Below, piece by piece: positions 1-5,848 of a DNA stretch of 7,338 nucleotides (its first letter is position 1; each line of letters opens with the position of its first letter). Below the pieces are notes generated by a model. That model saw only the letters and a program-made list of their open reading frames with translations, ran no database searches and was not told where the DNA came from. This DNA comes from Draconibacterium sp. GTDB lineage: Bacteria > Bacteroidota > Bacteroidia > Bacteroidales > Prolixibacteraceae. Both the position numbers and the translations under genes were made by a program. The stretch spans positions 1 to 7,338 of the forward strand of contig WGCT01000265.1 in the NCBI GenBank assembly GCA_015493625.1, read 5' to 3'.

Positions 1-1
1 A

Positions 2-952
2 GTAAATGCAAAAAAGCCGGTTAAAATTGCTACAATCGGAGGCGGTTCACCGCATTTAAATTTAAATCAGCCCGCTCAGAAATTGGTTGAAGAGATGATT
101 GAATTCTGGCAAAACGAACTTGCACAGGTTCTACCCACGCATCCCGATTTAATTGTTTTGCCCGAAGTATGCACTCGCCCGGGAGGAATGGATGCAGTAA
201 CAAGTAAAAATTATTACAATGCGCGTGGAAATCAACTTACTGAATATTTTGCATCGGTAGCAAAAGAGAATCACTGTTATATTGCTTTTGGTGCCATGCG
301 ATTCGATGAAAATAATTACTGGAGAAATTCCGGTATTCTTTTGGGAAGAGAGGGAGAAACCGTTGGTATTTACGATAAAAATTTTCCGACAATCGGAGCG
401 ATGGAACGAGGTACAAAAGCAGGGAAAGAAGCTCCGGTTTTTGACTGCGATTTCGGTCGGCTGGCTTTTGCTATTTGTTTCGATTTAAATTTCGACGAAC
501 TCTGCCAACGTTACGCAGCGCAGAATCCCGATATTATTATTTTTCCGTCTCTTTATCATGGCGGATTAAAGCAGGCTGACTGGACATATTCGTGCCGGGC
601 CTATTTTGTGAGCTCAATTGGCATTCGAGACTTGCCCTCCGAAATTCGTAATCCAATGGGGAAAGTGGTGGCAACGTCAACCAACTATTTCCATTATACA
701 GTTGCAACAGTAAATCTCGATTTTTGCCTTGCACACCTCGATAATAACTGGTCGAAATTAGAAGAGTTAATAAATAAATATGAGGAGAAAGTAACCATTT
801 ACGACCCTGGCGAAATTGGGGCGGTTTTAATAACAAGTGAATCAGACAAGATTTCGGCAAAAGAGATGGCAAAAGAATTCGACATTACTTTACTCGACGA
901 TTACCTGAATAATTCGCGCAAGTATCGTCTTAAACCCGGAAATTTAAAATAA
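2..952 (+). CDS. Carbon-nitrogen hydrolase (nitrilase superfamily), 5'-truncated by the window edge
   Basis: Predicted cytoplasmic amidase/nitrilase-fold enzyme that hydrolyses a C-N bond; the substrate cannot be told from sequence. The frame is open from base 2 and 316 residues are visible. The TTG at 83 is not the start, because the codons before it already encode the first beta strand of the fold (KIATIGGG). The true start is therefore left of the window. The catalytic residues are present, numbered from base 2: Glu55 in LPEVC (codon 164-166), Lys126 in YDKNFP (377-379), Cys159 in AICFD (476-478), plus the accessory Glu135 in AMERG. The motif ADWTYSCRAYF (about 193-203) fits the conserved region after the cysteine. 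A tail of about 45 residues follows the hydrolase core and ends in KPGNLK; it is typical of no subfamily I can name. The stop is 18 bases before the acyltransferase start, so co-transcription is likely. The superfamily call is firm; the specific reaction is open. Confidence 0.93.
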   Translation, partial: VNAKKPVKIATIGGGSPHLNLNQPAQKLVEEMIEFWQNELAQVLPTHPDLIVLPEVCTRPGGMDAVTSKNYYNARGNQLTEYFASVAKENHCYIAFGAMRFDENNYWRNSGILLGREGETVGIYDKNFPTIGAMERGTKAGKEAPVFDCDFGRLAFAICFDLNFDELCQRYAAQNPDIIIFPSLYHGGLKQADWTYSCRAYFVSSIGIRDLPSEIRNPMGKVVATSTNYFHYTVATVNLDFCLAHLDNNWSKLEELINKYEEKVTIYDPGEIGAVLITSESDKISAKEMAKEFDITLLDDYLNNSRKYRLKPGNLK

Positions 953-970
953 ACCTATATACCATAAATT

Positions 971-2095
971 ATGCAAGAGAATACAACAACTGTAACAAAA
1001 AGCAAACGTTTGCTTTCTATTGATGCACTGCGCGGTTTCGATATGTTTTTTATTTCGGGAGGAGCCGCTTTTATTATTTATCTCGAAGGAAAAACAAGCT
1101 TGCCCTGGCTCGACGAACTGGCTATACAAATGGAGCATTCGACCTGGCACGGTTTTACTTTTCTTGACTTTATTTTCCCGCTGTTCCTTTTTATTTCGGG
1201 AGTTTCGTTGAGTTTCTCGTTAAGGCGAAATATGGAAAAAGGAGTGCCTAAAACACAATTGTATAAAAAAGCATTTAAACGAATGATTGTGTTAATGCTA
1301 CTTGGTTTTGTTTATAAAAATTCGCCTGTGCATCTGTTTGCTCCGTCAACGTTACGCTATGTTAGTGTATTGGGCCGGATTGGAATTGCAACTTTTGCAA
1401 CCACGCTGCTTTACCTTAACTTTTCGGTAACTAAACGATTGTTTTGGGTAATCGGTATTTTGCTTGCCTACTACGCTGCACTCTTTCTTATTCCAGTGCC
1501 GGGATTTGGTGCCGGCGATATCTCTTTCGACGGAAATTTGGTTGGCTGGATCGACAGAACGTTAATGCCCGGAATTTTAATTCAGGGAACTTACGATGAA
1601 AATGCAATTCTCACACAGTTTCCGGCACTCACACTTGCTGTACTTGGGGCGTGGGCTGGCGATATTTTAAATAGCAAAAATATATCGGAAAACAGGAAAG
1701 TGATAAAAATGGTAATTATCGGAGTGTCATCAATTATTATCGGGCTGATTTGGAATTTGCACTTCCCAATAAATAAACGGTTGTGGAGCAGTTCGTTTAT
1801 AGCATTAACCGGTGGAATGGCATTTGTTGAAATGGCTCTGTTCTACTGGGTTATCGATGTTTTAAAATATCGAAAATGGACATTCTTTTTTAAAGTTATC
1901 GGAATGAACTCACTGGTGATGTATTTTGCCTACCACTTTATTGATTTCAGATATACTGCTGCAAAACTGTTCGACGGAATACTTGTGATTTTCGACGATC
2001 GTTGGCACGACTCAATTATTTCACTTTTAGGACTCGGAATTGTGTGGCTCTTTTTATATTTCTTATACCGTAACAAACTGTTTTTAAAAATATAA
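971..2095 (+). CDS. NagX/HGSNAT-type membrane acyltransferase (COG4299-like)
   Basis: A 374-residue integral inner-membrane protein with about ten hydrophobic segments (for example 24-38, 61-80, 157-175, 245-262, 277-297, 349-368) and a short cytoplasmic-type N-terminus. Family hallmarks appear in order: RLLSIDALRGFDM (13-25), HSTWHGFTFLDFIFPLFLF (56-74), LGRIGIA (134-140), FPALTLAVLGAWAGD (217-231), FPINKRLWSSSF (265-276) and GMNSLVMYF (311-319). In human lysosomal heparan-alpha-glucosaminide N-acetyltransferase, the histidine of the matching HxxWxG motif is the proposed acetyl-carrying residue; here that is His56. The inferred role is transfer of an acyl group from a cytoplasmic donor to a sugar across the membrane, but bacterial members are poorly characterised and the acceptor is unknown. 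The ATG at 971 is chosen because the first conserved motif begins only 12 residues later. No Shine-Dalgarno sequence is visible. It follows the hydrolase gene by 18 bases, suggesting an operon. Confidence 0.9.
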   Translation: MQENTTTVTKSKRLLSIDALRGFDMFFISGGAAFIIYLEGKTSLPWLDELAIQMEHSTWHGFTFLDFIFPLFLFISGVSLSFSLRRNMEKGVPKTQLYKKAFKRMIVLMLLGFVYKNSPVHLFAPSTLRYVSVLGRIGIATFATTLLYLNFSVTKRLFWVIGILLAYYAALFLIPVPGFGAGDISFDGNLVGWIDRTLMPGILIQGTYDENAILTQFPALTLAVLGAWAGDILNSKNISENRKVIKMVIIGVSSIIIGLIWNLHFPINKRLWSSSFIALTGGMAFVEMALFYWVIDVLKYRKWTFFFKVIGMNSLVMYFAYHFIDFRYTAAKLFDGILVIFDDRWHDSIISLLGLGIVWLFLYFLYRNKLFLKI

Positions 2096-2159
2096 CCAAC
2101 TGAGAATCTCCTCCTTAAAGGGGTGTTGCTTTTTAAATTCTATTATTATGAAACATGGA

Positions 2160-2192
2160 TGCCGGGAGTTATTCGTTTTATTTGAGCCGGCA
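2160..2192. repeat. Short inverted repeat (6-bp arms)
   Basis: TGCCGG at 2160-2165 pairs perfectly with CCGGCA at 2187-2192 around a 21-base loop. It lies 65 bases after the acyltransferase stop and is not followed by a T run, so it is a poor intrinsic terminator. It may be chance or part of a decayed intergenic repeat. Confidence 0.35.
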
Positions 2193-2230
2193 CAAAAGGA
2201 GATTCATATTGAGAAACAACATATTTATTT

Positions 2231-2275
2231 CTTACCCTAATCCGTCGGCCGACGTTTAGAGAGGCAGAGGGTGAG
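2231..2275. repeat. Nested palindrome, probable interspersed intergenic repeat
   Basis: The outer arms CTTACCCT (2231-2238) and AGGGTGAG (2268-2275) pair over eight positions with one G-T wobble. Inside lies a perfect 12-base palindrome, CGTCGGCCGACG (2243-2254), in a locally G/C-rich island within an otherwise very AT-rich spacer. The architecture and composition resemble small repeated palindromes of Bacteroidota genomes rather than a gene-specific operator. No T run follows on either strand, so terminator function is unlikely. Confidence 0.6.
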
Positions 2276-2562
2276 TCGTAAAGGCATAGCAATGAGATGT
2301 TAAACTATATTATATGCGGATGGAAAAGGAGATAAAACCAAAACGTTGGAAATGCTTTTTTTTTGTATAACCCGCTTCAGTATGAACAAAGCGGATAAAT
2401 TACATTCAAAATAAAATACTATATTTACTTTGTAACTTGCAAAATAGTTTTTTGAAATATCCGTGTAAAAAGATTGTGAGAACACTAAACTTTTAAATGT
2501 TTTATTGCTCTGACAATTCTATTTATCAAGTTGTTTTTTTTGAAAGATATTTGAGTTTGTAA

Positions 2563-2614
2563 TGAAGTTGTTTAAAGTTAAAGTGGATTTTCGATTTGAC
2601 TTTTAACAACTTCA
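2563..2614. repeat. Imperfect inverted repeat upstream of the helicase gene
   Basis: TGAAGTTGTT (2563-2572) pairs with AACAACTTCA (2605-2614). After one mismatch the pairing continues for five more bases (2574-2578 with 2599-2603), giving 16-base arms around a 20-base loop. A second alternative pairing exists: GTTTAAAGTT (2570-2579) is the exact reverse complement of 2658-2667, just before the helicase ATG. The structure ends 64 bases upstream of that ATG, so it could be an operator or a leader hairpin. No T run follows it. Its sequence recurs beyond the end of the helicase gene (5148-5175). Confidence 0.55.
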
Positions 2615-2678
2615 ATTTAAAAGGATTTAATTCTGCACTATTTTTATTAAACATTACAACTTTAAACTAAAAGCGAAA

Positions 2679-5135
2679 ATGCAAACCAACAAGCAGTTAG
2701 ATCTCGCCAAAAATTTTGTTCAATATACCGGGCAAAATATTTTTCTTACCGGAAAAGCAGGCACCGGGAAAACTACTTTTTTAAAAAGCTTAAAAGAACA
2801 CTCGCCCAAACGAATGATTGTTGTTGCTCCTACCGGAGTGGCTGCAATTAACGCCGGAGGAGTTACCATCCACTCGTTTTTTCAACTTTCGTTTGCCCCG
2901 CAAATCGGGCTCGAAAACGACCGCGACAAGCAGAACCGTTTCAACAAGGAAAAAATTAATATTATCCGCAGTCTCGACCTCTTGGTAATTGATGAGATAA
3001 GTATGGTACGAGCCGATACTTTAGATGCCATCGATCGTGTGCTGCGCCGGTTTAGAATAAAAAGCAGACCGTTTGGCGGTGTGCAGGTTTTAATGATTGG
3101 CGACCTGCAACAACTGGCACCGGTTGTAAAAAACGAAGAGTGGGGTTTATTAAGACGCGAATACGAAACGGTCTTTTTTTTCAGTAGTAAGGTGTTACGC
3201 AAAACATCGTTTGTAAGTATTGAGTTAACTGAAGTGTTTCGCCAACACGACGACAAATTTATTTCAATATTAAATAAAGTTCGCGACAACCAGCTCGACC
3301 AAAAATCGCTTGCAGCACTAAATAAACGCTACCTTCCCGGTTTTATTCCCGGCGAAGACGAGGGTTTTATTACGCTCTGTACACACAATATTCAGGCTCA
3401 CCGTATTAACGAGTCGAAATTAATTCAACTAAAAACCAATAAAAAAAGTTACACCGCCGAGATTGAAGGCAAATTTCCGGAATACTCGTACCCCACCAAT
3501 TTTAAACTGGTAGTAAAACCCGGTGCTCAGGTAATGTTTGTAAAAAACGACCCCGAACCCGAAAAGCGTTTTTATAACGGGAAAATTGGAAAAATAACTC
3601 GTTTTAAGGAGGATGTTATTTATGTAAACTGCCCCGGCGATATGGAAGAGATAGCCGTAACACCGCTGCTTTGGGAAAATGTAAAATATACAATCGATAC
3701 TAAAACAGCAGAAATCTCAGAGTCGGTGGAAGGCACTTTTATGCAATATCCGCTAAAACTGGCGTGGGCAATTACCATTCACAAAAGTCAGGGATTAACT
3801 TTCGAAAAAGCAATTATAGATGCCGGTGCGTCGTTTGCTCACGGTCAGGTTTATGTGGCACTTAGCCGATGCAAAACTCTCGAAGGAATGGTTTTAAGTA
3901 CACCCATCACAGAACGAAGTATTATTAACGATGGAACGGTAAGCGGATTTATTCAGAATGTTGAAGAAAATCAACCCGGCGAAATTGAGTTGAAAGATGC
4001 AAAACTGGCTTACCAAAAAGAGTTGCTGTTCGATATTTTTAGTTTCGACACAGTAAAAATGCAAGTGAACATTATTAATAAACTGTTGCGCGAAAATAGT
4101 TCGAGCGTTCCTGAGGTGGTGGTAGAGCATTTAAAAAAAATTAAATCGGCAGTTTATTCCGATTTGGTTGAAGTGGCTGAAAAATTTCAAAAACAGATTT
4201 CAACCCTTTTAAAAAATCAGCCCGATGCAGAACAAAACAGCCAGCTTTTGGAACGCATAAAAAAAGCAGCTACCTATTTTTCGGAAAAAACAGAAACAAT
4301 TATTGAAACCGACTTTACCCGCGCCGATTTAGATGTTGACAGTCGAGCACTTCGGAAACAGTTGAAAAACAGCACCACTAAACTTTTGGAAGAGGCAAGT
4401 CTAAAACAGGTTAGTTTTGCAATTTGCAAAAACCGATTTAATGTAAAAGAGCTGCTAACCGAACGTGCCAAAACCATTGTTGCCAACAACAAACCGGCGG
4501 GAAAAAAGAAAAAAGCAAAAGAGATTGTTAATCCTGAAAATATACCTCACCCCGAATTGTACAACACTCTACGTGAGTGGCGACTTGAAAAAGCCAATGA
4601 AATTGAAAAGCCCGCATTTGTTGTTTTCTCGCAAAAAACATTGGTAGAGCTGGTAAATTACCTGCCTGTTGAAACAGCAACATTAAAACTTATTAACGGA
4701 TTTGGAGAGCGTAAAATTGAACAGTTTGGCGCAGGAATTATTGAGATTATACGCGATTACTGCGATAAAAAGAATATACAACGTGCCGAAATTCCGTTAA
4801 AAGAGGGAAAAGAGAAAAAACCAAAAGTTGATACAAAGAAGGTTAGTTTCGAAATGTTTAAGGAAGGGAAAACGGTGGAAGAAATAGCTGCCAAACGCGC
4901 TCTTACTCCGGGAACCATCGAAAATCATCTGGCACATTTTGTGCGTTTAGGCGAGTTAGATATTAAATTATTTCTCGATAACGACAAGCTTAAAAAAATT
5001 ACCGACTATTTTAAATCGGCTAATAACAAAAGTTTTGGCGATGCAAAAGTCCATTTCGGCGATGCTATTTCTTACGGCGAACTAAGAATGGGATTAAGCT
5101 ATTTGGAAAGTTTAGAACAAACTCAACCCAAATAG
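2679..5135 (+). CDS. Pif1-like SF1B DNA helicase with HRDC and C-terminal helix-turn-helix domains
   Basis: An 818-residue ATP-dependent DNA helicase, predicted to move 5'-3' and to act in replication, recombination or repair. Domains in order: the motor, residues 1-410, with Walker A GKAGTGKTT (25-33, Lys31), motif Ia APTGVAAINAGG plus HSFF (50-68), Walker B VIDEIS (Asp105/Glu106), motif III GDLQQLAP (141-148), motif IV VFRQ (186-189), motif V ITIHKSQGLTFE (366-377) and motif VI VYVALSRCKT (391-400, Arg397 as likely arginine finger); a lysine-rich, mostly helical middle (about 430-620) that I cannot assign, with a basic patch near 609-615; an HRDC domain (about 626-697, with LREWR and NGFGERKIEQFG); and a helix-turn-helix of the RecQ C-terminal type (about 716-812, with TVEEIAAKRALTPGTIENHL). 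The ATG at 2679 is the first in frame close upstream of the motor; its leader is A-rich without a Shine-Dalgarno sequence. The gene stands alone, flanked by related short repeats. Confidence 0.94.
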   Translation: MQTNKQLDLAKNFVQYTGQNIFLTGKAGTGKTTFLKSLKEHSPKRMIVVAPTGVAAINAGGVTIHSFFQLSFAPQIGLENDRDKQNRFNKEKINIIRSLDLLVIDEISMVRADTLDAIDRVLRRFRIKSRPFGGVQVLMIGDLQQLAPVVKNEEWGLLRREYETVFFFSSKVLRKTSFVSIELTEVFRQHDDKFISILNKVRDNQLDQKSLAALNKRYLPGFIPGEDEGFITLCTHNIQAHRINESKLIQLKTNKKSYTAEIEGKFPEYSYPTNFKLVVKPGAQVMFVKNDPEPEKRFYNGKIGKITRFKEDVIYVNCPGDMEEIAVTPLLWENVKYTIDTKTAEISESVEGTFMQYPLKLAWAITIHKSQGLTFEKAIIDAGASFAHGQVYVALSRCKTLEGMVLSTPITERSIINDGTVSGFIQNVEENQPGEIELKDAKLAYQKELLFDIFSFDTVKMQVNIINKLLRENSSSVPEVVVEHLKKIKSAVYSDLVEVAEKFQKQISTLLKNQPDAEQNSQLLERIKKAATYFSEKTETIIETDFTRADLDVDSRALRKQLKNSTTKLLEEASLKQVSFAICKNRFNVKELLTERAKTIVANNKPAGKKKKAKEIVNPENIPHPELYNTLREWRLEKANEIEKPAFVVFSQKTLVELVNYLPVETATLKLINGFGERKIEQFGAGIIEIIRDYCDKKNIQRAEIPLKEGKEKKPKVDTKKVSFEMFKEGKTVEEIAAKRALTPGTIENHLAHFVRLGELDIKLFLDNDKLKKITDYFKSANNKSFGDAKVHFGDAISYGELRMGLSYLESLEQTQPK

Positions 5136-5175
5136 CTCCACCCACTCTCGAAATTCCACTTTAACAGCTTCAGTT
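5136..5175. other. 40-base convergent intergenic gap with a repeat-like half-palindrome
   Basis: It separates the stop codons of the helicase gene (+) and the aldolase gene (-). No stem followed by a T run is visible on either strand, so there is no recognisable bidirectional terminator. Bases 5148-5164 read on the minus strand match 2578-2594 at 16 of 17 positions. The preceding minus-strand octamer TGAAGCTG matches TGAAGTTG (2563-2570) at 7 of 8. The 5' copy carries seven extra bases between these blocks, where TTAAAG is duplicated. Confidence 0.5.
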
Positions 5176-5835
5176 TTAAATATCGTATAAATCTTTTCCG
5201 TCAATCTCAAACTGGCGAACACTTATATCGGTCATCGGGTGTTTTATAAGTTGTAAAAGCAGCTCGGGGTTAATGGTTGCGGCATGTGCTCCGGCCATAC
5301 TAACACGATAAATCTGGTCGACCGTTTTAAAGCTGGCAGCCAGTACTTTGGTTGGCAAATTGTAATCGACAGTGTTTTGAACAATATCGGAAACCACCTC
5401 AATCCCGTGCGACGAAATATTATCGAGTCGACTTACATAAGGAGCAACAAAATCGGCACCCGATTTTGAAGCTACAAGTGCTTGTTGCTGTGTAAAAATA
5501 GCAGTGGCAGTAACATTAATACCGGCATCTTTTAAAATACGCATCGCCCTAAAACCTTCGATGGTTACCGGAATTTTAGCGTAATAATTGTTACCGAAGT
5601 TAAAATACTTCTTGTACCTTTTTGCCTCTTTAACCATCTCCTCAGTGGTTTCAGATAACATCTGAACATGAATAGCACCGGTACCAACAACCTTTGCAAT
5701 TTCGTTAACTGCTACCGAAAGTTTTAACCCCGACTGTTTCAGAATTGTAGGATTTGTTGTTACACCTTCTAACGGGAAAAAGGAGTACAACTGTTTTAGA
5801 ACAGCAATATTTGCTGTGTCTGCAATGTAAATCAT
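5176..5835 (-). CDS. fsa: Fructose-6-phosphate aldolase (class I, transaldolase-like FSA family)
   Basis: A 219-residue TIM-barrel Schiff-base aldolase of the FSA/TalC/MipB family. It is expected to cleave fructose 6-phosphate to dihydroxyacetone and glyceraldehyde 3-phosphate, or to act on a related ketose, in the cytoplasm. E. coli FsaA is 220 residues and aligns end to end from memory. Visible residues: Asp6 in YIADTAN, GVTTNP (24-29), the Schiff-base lysine Lys87 in AKIPVT, Thr111, APYVSR (131-136) with Tyr133 and phosphate-binding Arg136, and LAASFK (165-170) with Ser168. Gln58 (HVQML) and Tyr133 match the FSA pattern; true transaldolases usually have Glu and Phe there, so aldolase is favoured over transaldolase. 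The ATG lies 13 A-rich bases downstream of the dehydrogenase stop, so it is the second gene of that operon. The family is firm; the physiological substrate is inferred. Confidence 0.93.
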   Translation of the reverse strand: MIYIADTANIAVLKQLYSFFPLEGVTTNPTILKQSGLKLSVAVNEIAKVVGTGAIHVQMLSETTEEMVKEAKRYKKYFNFGNNYYAKIPVTIEGFRAMRILKDAGINVTATAIFTQQQALVASKSGADFVAPYVSRLDNISSHGIEVVSDIVQNTVDYNLPTKVLAASFKTVDQIYRVSMAGAHAATINPELLLQLIKHPMTDISVRQFEIDGKDLYDI

Positions 5836-5848
5836 AGTCTTTTATTTC

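Larger units (their letters stand above)
2096..2678. other. 583-base intergenic region with palindromes, no convincing gene
   Basis: It separates the acyltransferase gene from the helicase gene. Contents from left to right: a short CTCC-TTAAA-GGGG hairpin-like motif near 2109-2122, just after the acyltransferase stop; a 30-codon ORF (2148-2240) with no recognisable product; a 6-bp stem pair (2160-2165 with 2187-2192); a nested palindrome (2231-2275); a T9 run (2356-2364) not preceded by a stem; a 6-bp stem pair (2372-2377 with 2389-2394); and a long imperfect inverted repeat (2563-2614). The 61-codon minus-strand ORF at 2300-2485 has low-complexity composition and no family resemblance. I could not place a good Bacteroidota promoter (TTG, about 19-21 bases, TAnnTTTG). 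The nearest fragments, TACTTTG at 2426-2432 and TATTTG at 2548-2553, have the wrong internal or upstream spacing. Confidence 0.7.

Noticed and set aside
83..85. TTG as the start codon of the carbon-nitrogen hydrolase
   Set aside because: The frame stays open to base 2 and the upstream codons encode the expected first strand (KIATIGGG). The gene is simply cut by the window edge.
2109..2130. CTCC-TTAAA-GGGG hairpin after the acyltransferase stop as a terminator
   Set aside because: The stem has only four pairs including a wobble, and the T run begins several bases after it; too weak to call.
2356..2394. T9 run next to a 6-bp stem (2372-2377 with 2389-2394) as an intrinsic terminator
   Set aside because: On the plus strand the T run precedes the stem, and on the minus strand the stem is followed by an A run. 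Neither order gives a terminator.
2300..2485. 61-residue minus-strand ORF in the intergenic region
   Set aside because: Low-complexity AT-driven composition, no family resemblance, no ribosome binding site; it crosses the T9 run and a stem-loop.
2548..2553. TATTTG with TTG at 2531-2533 as a helicase promoter
   Set aside because: The two-base spacer of TAnnTTTG is missing and the distance to the TTG is too short for the Bacteroidota consensus.
2882..3289. 135-codon minus-strand ORF inside the helicase gene
   Set aside because: It lies antisense to helicase motifs I-IV, and its product is Ser/Arg/Leu-rich with no recognisable family.
4131..4138. A8 run in the helicase gene as a programmed frameshift site
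   Set aside because: The reading frame is intact through to the HRDC and HTH domains, and no alternative-frame product of interest or downstream stimulator is visible.
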